Below, in pieces: positions 17,689-26,117 of a stretch of DNA of 64,000 nucleotides. The DNA lies in assembly GCA_016177705.1 (NCBI GenBank), contig JACOUT010000010.1, forward strand, positions 1 through 64,000. Direction: 5' to 3'. The translations under genes were made by a program, and so were the position numbers. The notes beneath the pieces were generated by a model. That model did no database searches. It was not told where the DNA came from and saw only the letters and a list, made by a program, of their open reading frames with translations. The first letter of the stretch is position 1; the number at the start of each line of letters is the position of its first letter. This stretch comes from Deltaproteobacteria bacterium (GTDB lineage: Bacteria > Myxococcota > UBA727 > VGSZ01).

Positions 17689-19842
17689 TCAGAACTGCCA
17701 GCCGAGCTCGACATCGAAGTTGCCGGCCCAGACGTTCGACAGGCCGATGCTCGAGTAGCGGCGGCCGCGCGAGTCGGCGGTGCCCGCCACGTCGTCGTCG
17801 TCGAAGCCGAGGCGGAAGGCGCGCTGCACGCCGGCGTTCAAGAACAAGAAGGGCAGCAGCTCGATGCGCCCGCCGCCGTAGAGGATCTCGTTGTCGGTGG
17901 CGAAGGTGAACAAGCCGCTCAAGTCGTCGAAGTTGCGGTAGTGGTAGGAGGCGAAGAGCTGCAGGAAGCCACCACCGCTGGTCTCGAGGTGAATCGCCAG
18001 GTTGCGGTTGCGCACCGGCTCGGTCCCTTGCCCGAGCGGCAGCGCGTCCTCGTAGACCACGGTGGCGCCGACAGCGTCGATCCACGAGTAGCTCGCCTCC
18101 AGGTAGGTGCCGAGCCGCCAGGGCTCGCCCTCCTGCTCGGCCAAGAAGCCGATCTTGGTCGGCAGCGAGGCGCGCGCGCCGTGCTCGACGGTGCCGAACT
18201 GGAGCCGATCGACCTCGTACATGGTGTTGAAGTAGCTCGGCAGGTAGCGCGGGTCGAAGGTGCGCCCCTCAAGCCGCACGCGCACCGCATGCGCCGCTTT
18301 CATCTCGCGCGGCGCTTGCCCTGCGCGCACCTCCTCCTTCTCCTGGTTGATCGGCCGCACCGGCGTCTCACCGAAGCTCATGCGCAGCAGGCTGCCGACG
18401 GTGGCGCCGCCCGCCGAGAAGGCGCCGAACGCCTGCGAGGCTGATTTGTCGGCCGGGAAGAAGAGCTGCGACCAATCGCCGTAGACCTTGATGTCGACGA
18501 CGTCGAGCTTGAGCACCTTGACCTCGGTGTCGAGCCCGACGCCCTGCACCACGTCGCCCACCGGGTTGTTGCGGCCGCTCCACAGGAACTGCCCCGACGA
18601 GTCGACGGCGAGCTGCGTGCGCCCGTCGGCCGGGTTGGCGCGCTTGTCGAGCACGGTAGGCGCGTTCAGGTCCGACACGAACGACAGGCCGATGGACCAA
18701 GACTTGCCGAGCACGTCGTCGTCTTTGACGAAGCCGCCCATGGGCTTCAAGAAGAACAGTCCACCGATCAGGCGCGGCATCGGCAGCGGGCCGGCGATCA
18801 GCTCGACGCCGCCGACGTCGGTGTAGCCGTCGGCCGCCACCATCAGGTTGTCCTCGTCGATGTCGAGGTTGGGGTTGTAGCGGCGCACCAACTGACCGTG
18901 GCCGAGCGTCACCGGGTGTACGCGGTTGACGTCGACGTACAGGCGATCTTCTTTGCGCCCCCACGTCAGGTAGCGCAGCGGCCGGAAGAAGTCCTCGAGC
19001 TGGTCCCAGTCCTCGGTGCGGAAGCGTCCGGTCTCGGCGACCACGGTGCCCGCGCTCGACGGGTCGTTGAGCGAGAGCTGCGAGAAGTCGAGCAGCTCGA
19101 AGCGCAGCGGCGTGCCCAGGCCGAGCGCGAACGGGCCCCAGTGCACGTTGACGTCGGGGCGCAACTGCAAGAACAGCGCGTCGTCGAGCGCGGCGGCGCC
19201 GATGCCGACGCCGAACGAACTCTTCTGGTTGGTGATCTGCACGTCGCCGAAGCGCGTCAGCTCGCCCTTCAAGAACGGCACGCCGAGCTCGCTCTCCATC
19301 TCGACGCAGGCGACCGCGCCGGGCGGCAGCTTGTCCTTGGGCAGGGGCTTCTCGCCCTGCGCGCACGGGCGCGGCGCGGGCGGTGCCGGCTGCTCTTCTT
19401 TCTTGGGCTCGGTCGCGGCCACGACGGGCGGCGTGGCGGCCGGTTCGCCGGGGAACGTCAGCAGCGGCGCGCCGGGCACGAGCGCGCCGGCGGCGTCCTT
19501 TTCGCAGGGGATGCGCAAGAGCGCGCGCTTGATCACCTTCTCCGTGCCAACCAGCTTCTCGACGACGACGTCGCGCTCGAAGCCGCAGCGCTCCTCGGTG
19601 GGGCGGCCATCGGGCAGCCGCGGCTCGCTGGTGAAGGAGACGATGGTCCAGCCGTCGACGACAGTGGTCGGCTCCGCGGGCGGCGCTGCCTCGGTCGGCG
19701 GCACCGCGGGCGGCGCGGCCTCGGTCGGCGGCGCCTCGGGCGCTGCGGCCGGCGGTGCGGCGGTCGCCGGGGGCGTCTCGGGTGCGGGCGGCGTGGGCGC
19801 TGCGCCTTGTGCGGCGGCGAAGAGGACGAGCGCGACGATCAT
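17689..19842 (-). CDS. Large outer-membrane beta-barrel protein with Pro/Ala-rich N-terminus
   Basis: The 717-residue product has a signal peptide (to about residue 15), a Pro/Ala/Glu-rich spacer (about 15-60), a small Cys-containing domain, and from about 190 a long run of alternating amphipathic strands. It ends in 'VELGWQF', the C-terminal aromatic residue recognised by the BAM machinery. It is therefore probably an outer-membrane barrel of about 500 residues. No TonB box or porin signature was noticed. It lies 15 bp upstream of the GST gene on the same strand and starts divergently from the amidohydrolase-like gene, with 100 bp between. Confidence 0.75.
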   Translation of the reverse strand: MIVALVLFAAAQGAAPTPPAPETPPATAAPPAAAPEAPPTEAAPPAVPPTEAAPPAEPTTVVDGWTIVSFTSEPRLPDGRPTEERCGFERDVVVEKLVGTEKVIKRALLRIPCEKDAAGALVPGAPLLTFPGEPAATPPVVAATEPKKEEQPAPPAPRPCAQGEKPLPKDKLPPGAVACVEMESELGVPFLKGELTRFGDVQITNQKSSFGVGIGAAALDDALFLQLRPDVNVHWGPFALGLGTPLRFELLDFSQLSLNDPSSAGTVVAETGRFRTEDWDQLEDFFRPLRYLTWGRKEDRLYVDVNRVHPVTLGHGQLVRRYNPNLDIDEDNLMVAADGYTDVGGVELIAGPLPMPRLIGGLFFLKPMGGFVKDDDVLGKSWSIGLSFVSDLNAPTVLDKRANPADGRTQLAVDSSGQFLWSGRNNPVGDVVQGVGLDTEVKVLKLDVVDIKVYGDWSQLFFPADKSASQAFGAFSAGGATVGSLLRMSFGETPVRPINQEKEEVRAGQAPREMKAAHAVRVRLEGRTFDPRYLPSYFNTMYEVDRLQFGTVEHGARASLPTKIGFLAEQEGEPWRLGTYLEASYSWIDAVGATVVYEDALPLGQGTEPVRNRNLAIHLETSGGGFLQLFASYHYRNFDDLSGLFTFATDNEILYGGGRIELLPFLFLNAGVQRAFRLGFDDDDVAGTADSRGRRYSSIGLSNVWAGNFDVELGWQF

Positions 19843-19943
19843 GAGTGGACGTTCCGACGGATGGGTGCGCGATCGCAAGCGCGCGCCGCGACCGCTCGTT
19901 TCGGAAAGTTCCCTGACCGTCGGCGCCCTGCTAGATCGGGCGC

Positions 19944-20816
19944 ATGTCGCCGACCTCTGGTATGCGCCGCCTCGCGCTGCTGCTCGCTGCCTCGCTTGCG
20001 CTCCTGCCGACCGCTTGTGCCTCGCCCGAGAAGAGCAAGCGCGAGAAGCGCGTCGAGCGCTACGGCGGCCCGGTCATCGATCTGCGCGCCGCCTTCGACC
20101 CGAACGACGAGGAGTCGTTCCTGAAGAACGCTGCCGACCCGCGCCTGGCCAAGGTCGCCGCGGTGGTGATCGCGCCGCTCGGCATCGCGAACGCGCGTGC
20201 GCTCAACGACCGCGTGCTCGACCTGCAACGACGCGAGGCCAAGGTGCTCGCCTGCGTCTCGGTCCACCCCTATGACGGCGCGGGCGCGCTCGAGGAGGTC
20301 GACCGCACCGCGGCCGCGGGCGCGCGGCTGCTGGCGCTCGACGGCTCGGCGCAGCGCTTCGACCTCGGCGACCCGCGCGTGCTCGACGTGGTCGCGCGCG
20401 CCGGCGACCGCGGCATGATGGTGCTCGTCGAGGGCGGCTCCGTGTCGGACCTCGGCGCGTTCGGGCGCATCGTCGAGCTGGCGAGCCGCGCGCCGCGCAC
20501 GCGCCTCATCGTCGGCCACATGGGCCTGACGCGCTTCCTCGACACCGCGGTGATCGCGTCCTTGCGTCGTCGGCCGGGCTGGGCCGACAACCTGTTCCTC
20601 GACCTGTCGGGCACGGCCACGCTGTTCGCGCGCTCGCCCGCCGTCGAGGACTTGCAGTGGGTCATCCGGCTCTTCCCCGACCGCGTGCTGTTCGGCTCCG
20701 ACTTCCCGCACGAGACCACCGCGCAGGCGATCGACGCCGTCGGCATGCTCGGGCTCACCGAGGGAGAGCAGAGCCTGATCGAGTACGCGAACGGCGCCAA
20801 GCTGCTCGGGCTGTGA
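19944..20816 (+). CDS. Amidohydrolase-like (amidohydro_2) lipoprotein
   Basis: The 290-residue protein has a lipoprotein signal ('LLPTACAS', Cys at about residue 25) and a TIM-barrel-like domain. The strands 'VIDLRAAFDP', 'VHPYD', 'VGHMG' and 'VLFGSDFPHE' follow the order of amidohydrolase_2 metal-dependent hydrolases; the last keeps the characteristic G-S-D-F-P. The usual first metal pair HxH is missing (here 'VIDLRA'), so it may bind one metal or be non-catalytic. An envelope-anchored member is unusual. ATG 19944 is used; ATG 19962 also precedes the signal core. Confidence 0.75.
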   Translation: MSPTSGMRRLALLLAASLALLPTACASPEKSKREKRVERYGGPVIDLRAAFDPNDEESFLKNAADPRLAKVAAVVIAPLGIANARALNDRVLDLQRREAKVLACVSVHPYDGAGALEEVDRTAAAGARLLALDGSAQRFDLGDPRVLDVVARAGDRGMMVLVEGGSVSDLGAFGRIVELASRAPRTRLIVGHMGLTRFLDTAVIASLRRRPGWADNLFLDLSGTATLFARSPAVEDLQWVIRLFPDRVLFGSDFPHETTAQAIDAVGMLGLTEGEQSLIEYANGAKLLGL

Positions 20817-20828
20817 CCGCCGGACACT

Positions 20829-21119
20829 TCAGGTGAACCACCTGCTACCGGGCGGCCGCAGGCCGAGCGTGCGCGCCTTGTTCATCGCGGTCAGCTTGGC
20901 GCTGACGAACGCGGTCTCGCCGAGCACCGTGCGGACCGCGCCGATGTAGCGCGCTGCGTCCTCGTAGCTCTGCGCCGTGTTTTCGCCGTCGTCACCGAGC
21001 GTGAGGCCGGACTCCTGAGCGACCTGCAGGATCTGCTCGCGGGTGTAGATGCGCGCCGCGAACGACAGGTGCGCCTTGACCACGTCGGCCCATCGCTCGA
21101 CGGCCGCCACGGCGTTCAA
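20829..21119 (-). CDS. Small helical protein, unknown
   Basis: The 96-residue product is largely alpha-helical and has no signal, cysteines or recognised motif. The proposed start is TTG 21119, one base after the stop of the MBL/ODP-type gene and preceded by GGAG at a good distance, which suggests translational coupling; GTG 21107 is an alternative. Its position as second gene of that unit makes a role linked to the di-iron protein possible, but nothing in the sequence shows this. Confidence 0.5.
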   Translation of the reverse strand: MNAVAAVERWADVVKAHLSFAARIYTREQILQVAQESGLTLGDDGENTAQSYEDAARYIGAVRTVLGETAFVSAKLTAMNKARTLGLRPPGSRWFT

Positions 21120-21120
21120 C

Positions 21121-21882
21121 TCACGCTCCGTCTCCCCACGAGCGGTAGTCGAAGCCGACCTCGAGGGTTCCGAGCCAGGCGAAGAAGCGCTGCACGTCGG
21201 CGCCGCGGAAGATCGAGCCGTGCTGGGGGCACACCAGGTCGATGGGCAAGCCCTCGATGCGCTTCAAGAAGGCGCGCAGCGCTTTGGTCGACCCGAGAAA
21301 ACGACGGTGGAAGCCGTCCATGTACTGGGTGTGCGCGGCGAAGTCCTCGACGAACAGCTTCCACTCTCCGGGCGGCATCAGCGCGGCGCCGAGATCGCCG
21401 GAGAAGAGGATGCGCGCGCGCTCGTCGTACAGCACGAAGTTGCCCGGCGAGTGCAGCCCGTGGGCGGGGATCAAGTGGACCACGGCGCCGGAGGAGAGCG
21501 TGATGGTGGACCCCTCATCGGGCACCGCCACCACGTCGGGCGAGACCGGCAGCGCGAAGTGGGGCAGGAAACGATCCCACAGCGCCGACAGGTACAGCTT
21601 CATGCGCGGCTGCACCTCGAGCCACGAGATGATGCTCGCGACCACGTCGGGGTCCTGGTGCGACAACAGCGCGCGCGTGATCTTCTCCGGCTTCACCAAG
21701 CGCGTGACGTTGGTGAAGACGCGTTCGAAGCAGTGATACCCGCCCGGGTCGAGCAGCATCGCCTCGCCCGCGTCGATGATGGCGTACTGGTTGGACGCGA
21801 TGCCCTTCTCCACCTCGGGATCGCCCGACCCGAGCCACACGAATTGATGCTGGTCGGCGGCCGAGATCTCGACGGTGTCCAT
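21121..21882 (-). CDS. MBL-fold di-iron protein of the ODP (oxygen-sensing) type
   Basis: The 253-residue protein has a metallo-beta-lactamase fold with the motif S-H-Q-D-P-D (74-79), then 'HGLHSPGNF', 'LFSGDLG' and a C-terminal 'CPQHGSI'. This ligand set (H-x-D/E-x-D, H, D, H) is that of flavodiiron and ODP proteins, in which a di-iron site binds oxygen or nitric oxide; the flavodoxin domain of true flavodiiron proteins is absent. In characterised cases, ODP modules sense O2 for chemotaxis. ATG 21882 was chosen over an upstream start because the fold begins there. It lies 43 bp downstream of the phospholipase-D gene. Confidence 0.8.
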   Translation of the reverse strand: MDTVEISAADQHQFVWLGSGDPEVEKGIASNQYAIIDAGEAMLLDPGGYHCFERVFTNVTRLVKPEKITRALLSHQDPDVVASIISWLEVQPRMKLYLSALWDRFLPHFALPVSPDVVAVPDEGSTITLSSGAVVHLIPAHGLHSPGNFVLYDERARILFSGDLGAALMPPGEWKLFVEDFAAHTQYMDGFHRRFLGSTKALRAFLKRIEGLPIDLVCPQHGSIFRGADVQRFFAWLGTLEVGFDYRSWGDGA

Positions 21883-21925
21883 CGCTGGCCCCTCTCGATG
21901 AGGCGAAACCATAGCGCCCGCGCCG

Positions 21926-23137
21926 TCACAAACGCATCAACTGGTACGCGACCCACCCGACCAGCCGGTCCCACCCGCCGCGCGCCTCGTGCTCCGCCAG
22001 CGCCACCTCGCGCGACATCGCAAGGTCTTCGCGCATGCGCTGCTCGAGCCCGCTTGCCAGGCCCGCGCCCACCGCGGCGACGCTGACCTCGAGGTTTCGC
22101 TGGAAGCTCCAGCGGTCGAGGTTGAAGGACCCGACCGACGCATACAGCCCGTCGATGGCGGCGGTCTTGGCGTGCAGCGTGCGGCCGGTCATCTCGAAGA
22201 TGCGCACGCCTGCGCGCAGCAAAGAGCCGTACAGGTGCCGCGCCGCCGCCGCCGCCACCGGCACGTCGGAGATGCCGGCCGTCAGCACCCGCACGTCGAC
22301 GCCGCGGCGCGCCGCGCGCACCAGCGCGCGCAACAAGCGCGGCGGTGGCACGAAGTAGGGCGTGGTCAGGTAGCACGTCGACAGCGCGCGCCCGACGGTG
22401 TGGTAGAGCGCACGCTGGATGTGGCGCTTGCGCCGGCGCACGTTGCTGCCGAGCACTTGCAGGAACACGCCGCCCCTCTGCGGCGGCGGCGCGGCCATGG
22501 CGGGCCGGTGCGACCCGCCGGCGGTGCGCAATGAGCCGCGCAGCACGTCGGCGAGATCGGCGACACAGGGGCCGGCGAGCGCCGCGTGCGTGTCGCGGAA
22601 GCGGCCGTTGCCGTACTTCGCGCCCGCGTAGTCTTCGGCGATGTTCATGCCGCCGCAGAAGCCGGCCTCGTCGGCGATCAGGATCTTGCGGTGGTCGCGG
22701 TGCAGCATCGGCAGACGCGCCCGCCAGCGCCACAGCGGGTTGAACGCGACCACCACGGCGCCCGCCTCGACGAGCGGCGCCACATGCTCCGTAGTCAGGT
22801 GCGGCGAGCCGACCACGTCGTAGAGCAGCACCACGTCGACGCCGCGGCGCGCGGCCGCGGTCAGCGCCTCGAGGAAGGGGCGACCTGCGCGGTCCGGCTC
22901 GAAGATATAGGTCTCGAGCCAGACACGGCGCTGCGCGCGCGCGATGGCGCCGAGCATGGCGTCATAGGCGTCGTCGCCGTTGAAGAACAGCGTGACGTCG
23001 TTGCCGTCGGAGGCGCCGCCGAGCGGCAGCAGGCGCGCGAGCGTCACCCGCCAGGCGGCGCGCAGCCGCTGGCGCACCGGCAACTGGCGCAGCGGGATGG
23101 CCAGCGGGTCGAGCTCGAGGCGCAGCCGCTCGGGCAT
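21926..23137 (-). CDS. Phospholipase D superfamily, cardiolipin synthase-like (ClsB type)
   Basis: The 403-residue protein has two HKD motifs: H149-R-K151 ending at D156 ('HRKILIAD') and 'HAKTAAID' near residues 325-332. Spacing and the flanking 'GGMNIAEDY' and 'GSFNLDRWS' match soluble cardiolipin synthases of the ClsB/YbhO class, which lack N-terminal transmembrane helices, as here. It would join phosphatidyl groups to make cardiolipin at the inner membrane. The terminator at 23163-23196 upstream separates it from the kinase gene on the same strand. Confidence 0.92.
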   Translation of the reverse strand: MPERLRLELDPLAIPLRQLPVRQRLRAAWRVTLARLLPLGGASDGNDVTLFFNGDDAYDAMLGAIARAQRRVWLETYIFEPDRAGRPFLEALTAAARRGVDVVLLYDVVGSPHLTTEHVAPLVEAGAVVVAFNPLWRWRARLPMLHRDHRKILIADEAGFCGGMNIAEDYAGAKYGNGRFRDTHAALAGPCVADLADVLRGSLRTAGGSHRPAMAAPPPQRGGVFLQVLGSNVRRRKRHIQRALYHTVGRALSTCYLTTPYFVPPPRLLRALVRAARRGVDVRVLTAGISDVPVAAAAARHLYGSLLRAGVRIFEMTGRTLHAKTAAIDGLYASVGSFNLDRWSFQRNLEVSVAAVGAGLASGLEQRMREDLAMSREVALAEHEARGGWDRLVGWVAYQLMRL

Positions 23138-23162
23138 GACGCCTCATGGGCGAAATCAGCGG

Positions 23163-23196
23163 AAAAAAAAACGCGCGAGGCTCAGGCCTCGCGCGT
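23163..23196 (-). terminator. Rho-independent terminator of the PEGA kinase gene
   Basis: ACGCGCGAGGC (23171-23181) pairs perfectly with GCCTCGCGCGT (23186-23196) around a 4-base loop. An unbroken run of eight to nine A at 23163-23171 becomes the U tract on the minus strand, so it terminates transcription arriving from the kinase gene at 23386-24990 and insulates the phospholipase-D gene. It is one of the few classic intrinsic terminators in the window. Confidence 0.85.
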
Positions 23197-23385
23197 CGAA
23201 GGGGCGTTGGGGGAGGACGGGGGTGGGTGCCGCCTTCGACGCGAGGAGAGTGTGCAGGTGGGATGCCAGCCGACGCACGGCGTCCGGGCGCGATCGCGGC
23301 GCGAGCGTCTTGCGCATGGCGCCGTTGCGCTGCGCGACTTGCGCAACGGTGCGCGAATCGCGCACCTCGGCCCTCCGGCGCGGAC

Positions 23386-24990
23386 TCAGGGCGAGAGCTT
23401 GACGAAGCGCCGCACGTCCGCGTCCTTGGCCACCTCGACCTCGAGCGTCTGCGAGGCCCCGATCACCGGGTTCTCGAGCACCACCACGTGCTTGCCGGCG
23501 CGGATCAGGAAGTTCCTGAGCGGCGTCTCCTTGGCGACCAAGACACCGTCGATGGTTACCGAGGCCCACGGCTCGGAAAGCAAGGAGAGGCGCCCGAAGC
23601 CGACCTCCTCGGGGTTCGGCGCGGCCGCGGCCACGGCGGTCACCGCTGCCGCGATCGCGGGGCGGGGGCGCGCCGTCGTGCCGTCGCCAGCAGCACCGAC
23701 CGGCGGGCGCCGCTTCTCGATGGGCGCCGACGTGAGGGGGCCGGGCGGCGGGGTTGGCGGGGCGAGCACCACGGCGTCGGGCCCGGCGGACCCGGCGCCG
23801 CGCGGCGCAGATCCGACCTCGACCGGCACCAGCGCCGCCGGTGCGGGAGCGGGCAGGGGCGCCGCGGGCTGATCGGGCAGGGGCTCAGCCGTCACCCCGC
23901 GATCGCGCACCGCCATCACCGCGATCGCGGCGCTGGCGGCCAGAAGCACGCCCGCGCCCACGAACAGGCGCGCGCGCGAGCCGCTCGAGGGCCGCACCGT
24001 GACCGCGCCGGCGTCGGGCCCGAGCACGCGGTGGGTGCGGCGCCGAGAATCGAGCTCGCGCGGCGTGGCCTCGCGGCGCGGCGCCGTGCGCGCCAGCCTC
24101 GCGGCGTGGCGCGCCAGGCCTTCGTCGATGCCGCGCTCGAGCGCGATGGCGCGCAGCCGCTCTTCGACATCGGCGGCCGAGGCCGGGCGCGCCGCCGGCT
24201 CCTTCTGCAGGAGCTGCGCGACCAGCTCGACCAGGGCCGCCGGAAGATCCGAGCGCAGCGTGTCGAGGCGCGCCGCCTCCTGCTGCCGGACGGCTTGCAC
24301 GATGTCGGCGTCCGTCGGCCCGTCGAACAGGCGGCGGCCCGCCAGGCACTCCCAGAGCACGATGCCGCCGGCGAACAGGTCGGCGGCGGGGCCGACGCGC
24401 TCGCTCCTGGTCTGCTCGGGCGCCATGTAGGCGTATTTGCCCTTCATTTCGCCCGCCACCGTGGCCTCGGACTTGAGCGTGGAAGCGGCGACGCCGAAGT
24501 CGGCGAGCTTGACGCAGCCGTCGGTGCCGATGAGCACGTTGCCGGGCGAGACGTCTCTGTGGACCACGCACAAGCAGGCGCCATCGCCGCCTTTGGCCGC
24601 GTGGGCCGCGGCCAGCGCCTGAAAGAGCGGCACCGCCACGGCGAGCACGTCCTCCACCTCGAGCCCGCGGCCGGCGGTGTGCGCCGCCTCCAGGATGACG
24701 CCGAGGTCGGTGCCGTCGACGTGCTCGAACACCAGGAAGGGCCCGGCGTCGTCCTGGCCGCGATCGAGCAGGCGCACGATGCAGGGGTGGTCGAGCGCGG
24801 CGTGCACCGCGCCCTCGTCGTCGAACAGGCGCAGGTAACCGGCGTCGAAGCAGAAGGGCGCGCGCACGCGCTTGACCACCACGCTGGCGCCGTCTTCCGC
24901 CACGCCCTGGGCGATGACGGCCATGCCGCCCTCGGCCAAGACGCCGACCTCGCGGTAGCGCCGCGCGGGCTTGTCGGGAGCTTCGCCCAT
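23386..24990 (-). CDS. Ser/Thr protein kinase with transmembrane helix and PEGA domain
   Basis: The 534-residue protein has an N-terminal Hanks-type kinase domain (about 10-275): catalytic Lys40 ('VVVKRV'), H144-R-D146 ('HRDVSPGN'), D164-F-G and 'MAPEQ'. The glycine loop is degenerate ('LAEGGMA'). A transmembrane helix follows near 310-330, a Pro/Ala linker, and a C-terminal PEGA domain (about 460-530, 'SVTIDGVLVAKETPL'), which usually lies outside the inner membrane and may sense the cell wall. The start is ATG 24990 or GTG 24993. A small Cys-rich lipoprotein gene lies 30 bp upstream in the same direction, possibly its partner. Confidence 0.93.
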   Translation of the reverse strand: MGEAPDKPARRYREVGVLAEGGMAVIAQGVAEDGASVVVKRVRAPFCFDAGYLRLFDDEGAVHAALDHPCIVRLLDRGQDDAGPFLVFEHVDGTDLGVILEAAHTAGRGLEVEDVLAVAVPLFQALAAAHAAKGGDGACLCVVHRDVSPGNVLIGTDGCVKLADFGVAASTLKSEATVAGEMKGKYAYMAPEQTRSERVGPAADLFAGGIVLWECLAGRRLFDGPTDADIVQAVRQQEAARLDTLRSDLPAALVELVAQLLQKEPAARPASAADVEERLRAIALERGIDEGLARHAARLARTAPRREATPRELDSRRRTHRVLGPDAGAVTVRPSSGSRARLFVGAGVLLAASAAIAVMAVRDRGVTAEPLPDQPAAPLPAPAPAALVPVEVGSAPRGAGSAGPDAVVLAPPTPPPGPLTSAPIEKRRPPVGAAGDGTTARPRPAIAAAVTAVAAAAPNPEEVGFGRLSLLSEPWASVTIDGVLVAKETPLRNFLIRAGKHVVVLENPVIGASQTLEVEVAKDADVRRFVKLSP

Positions 24991-25020
24991 CACCCTGGAG
25001 TATAGGGTCTCGGAGCGCCC

Positions 25021-25302
25021 TCAGGGGGTGCAGGTAGGAAGGTCGAGCCCCTCGTCCGCCGCCGCGTCGGCCAGCAACGAGAGACCCACCTCACAATCGT
25101 CCGTGCAGCGCGCAGCGTTCTCGGCCGAGTCCCAGCAGGCGCCACCTGTTTGGTATTGGGCCACGTCCACCGGCGCGTTGCCGGTGGCCTCGTCATAGGC
25201 CGCCTGACAGGCGGCGTACGCCAGGCACTGCTCGCTCGGCTCGGTGGCGCACGCAAGCGCCACCCCCACCAGCGAGATGCCGATGAATCTGTGGATCCCC
25301 AT
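25021..25302 (-). CDS. Small Cys-rich lipoprotein, family member 3
   Basis: The 93-residue protein has a lipoprotein signal (Cys18 in 'VALACATE') and a mature part with six cysteines. The order 'C..YAACQAAYDEA', 'YQTGGACW', 'C.DDCEVGLSLL' aligns with the product at 2890-3153 ('C.DYVACQQAYDA', 'YQEGGSCW', 'C.EQCEVALASL'), so the two are paralogues. A GGAGG-like Shine-Dalgarno precedes ATG 25302. It ends 30 bp before the PEGA kinase and is separated by a hairpin from the tiny lipoprotein gene upstream, so it likely forms a two-gene unit with the kinase. Confidence 0.8.
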   Translation of the reverse strand: MGIHRFIGISLVGVALACATEPSEQCLAYAACQAAYDEATGNAPVDVAQYQTGGACWDSAENAARCTDDCEVGLSLLADAAADEGLDLPTCTP

Positions 25303-25359
25303 GCGGATCCCCCTCCCCGGCGTGACCTAGGGCTCGGCCGGAGGGCGGAGGCGGCACGA

Positions 25360-25387
25360 AAACGGGCGAGCCGTGGCTCGCCCGTTT
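25360..25387. terminator. Strong hairpin terminator
   Basis: AAACGGGCGAGCC (25360-25372) and GGCTCGCCCGTTT (25375-25387) form a perfect 13-bp stem with a 2-base gap (effective loop of 4-6). A/T-rich ends give short U tracts in both directions. It sits between the 38-residue lipoprotein gene (25427-25543) and the lipoprotein-kinase unit and most likely terminates the former. Confidence 0.8.
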
Positions 25388-25426
25388 CCGTTCAGCTCGC
25401 TGTTCGGCTGATTTGGGCGAAACAGG

Positions 25427-25543
25427 TCACTCGCCCTCGCCCTCGCCCTCGCCGGTGGGGCAAGCGGTCTGGGTGAGCGCCACGCCACCGAGGATGGCAA
25501 ACACCGAGAGGGCCGCGAGGAACTTGAACGCAATCTTCTTCAT
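25427..25543 (-). CDS. Minimal 38-residue GE-tail lipoprotein
   Basis: A complete 38-codon gene: positively charged start ('MKKIAFK'), hydrophobic core, lipobox-like 'TQTAC' (Cys28) and then only 'PTGEGEGEGE' before the stop. If processed, the mature product would be a lipid-modified cysteine with ten residues, four of them glutamate. Support for it being real: an AGGAG Shine-Dalgarno 7 bp before ATG (25551-25555), textbook signal-peptide order and a strong terminator 40 bp after the stop. It could instead be the head of a longer GE-linked lipoprotein that lost its domain. Bacterial lysis lipoproteins have similar size, but resemblance is only general. Confidence 0.7.
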   Translation of the reverse strand: MKKIAFKFLAALSVFAILGGVALTQTACPTGEGEGEGE

Positions 25544-25684
25544 GGACCGACTCCTAAAAGGCCAAGTGGCCAACCAAACGATGCAGATGCACAAACCCAG
25601 GCCACCCGGCCGGGTGCGCAGACGCTATGCCACATCGCGCCAAAAAAGAAAGAAACTTCCAAACGCACGCTTCTTGGTAGATCC

Positions 25685-25728
25685 CCCCCATCGCGCAGCG
25701 CCCACACAACGTAGGCGCTGCGTGGGGG
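25685..25728 (+). promoter_or_regulatory. Hairpin overlapping the HPt gene ribosome-binding region
   Basis: CGCAGCGCC (25694-25702) pairs with GGCGCTGCG (25714-25722), extended after a 3-base bulge by CCCCCA (25685-25690) with TGGGGG (25723-25728). The right arm's G run lies 5 bp before the GTG start at 25733 and is the only Shine-Dalgarno-like purine stretch there, so folding would hide it. This could control translation of the HPt protein, or simply be a terminator-type stem. The fold is read from sequence; its role is inference. Confidence 0.5.
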
Positions 25729-25732
25729 CAGC

Positions 25733-26086
25733 GTGAGCGGCACGACGGACGAGCAGGACGCGATCCTCGACGAGGTGGTGCTGAAGCGCTTGCGCGAGCT
25801 GCGCGCGCTGGTCGAGCGTCCCGGCGAGAACCTGCTCGGCGACCTGTTGGTGCTGTTCGAGCGCGACAGCAAGGCGCGCCTCGAGGCGCTCCGTGCGGCG
25901 TCGTCGCCGACGGCGCGCAAGAACGCCGCGCACGCGCTCAAGGGCTCGGCCGCCAACCTCGGCGCCAGGACGGTGGCGGCGCTGGCGCTCGCGATCGAGC
26001 GTGCGCCCGAACAGCCGGCCGACGTCGACGCGCTGGCGGCGGCGGTCGAGCAGGCGATGGTCGCGTTGCGGGCGAGGCTCGGCTGA
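25733..26086 (+). CDS. Histidine phosphotransfer (HPt) domain protein
   Basis: The 117-residue protein is a single HPt four-helix bundle. The phospho-acceptor helix reads 'AAHALKGSAANLGA' with His67, matching the consensus HxLKGS.N.G. The preceding helix has 'LLVLFERDSKARLEAL', typical of these proteins. It would shuttle phosphate between response-regulator domains of hybrid histidine kinases; none is adjacent, although a hybrid kinase is encoded at 55622-57496. Start GTG 25733 is preceded by a G-rich hairpin arm. It lies 90 bp upstream of hrcA on the same strand. Confidence 0.88.
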   Translation: MSGTTDEQDAILDEVVLKRLRELRALVERPGENLLGDLLVLFERDSKARLEALRAASSPTARKNAAHALKGSAANLGARTVAALALAIERAPEQPADVDALAAAVEQAMVALRARLG

Positions 26087-26105
26087 CCGCGCGAAACTTT
26101 TACCT

Positions 26106-26117
26106 GGCAGCGCTGCC
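26106..26117. promoter_or_regulatory. 12-bp palindrome upstream of hrcA
   Basis: GGCAGCGCTGCC is a perfect palindrome 60 bp before the hrcA start. HrcA normally binds the CIRCE element (TTAGCACTC, nine bases, GAGTGCTAA), which is not present in 26087-26176. This short dyad could be a divergent operator, but in DNA of this GC content such a palindrome can arise by chance. Confidence 0.3.
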
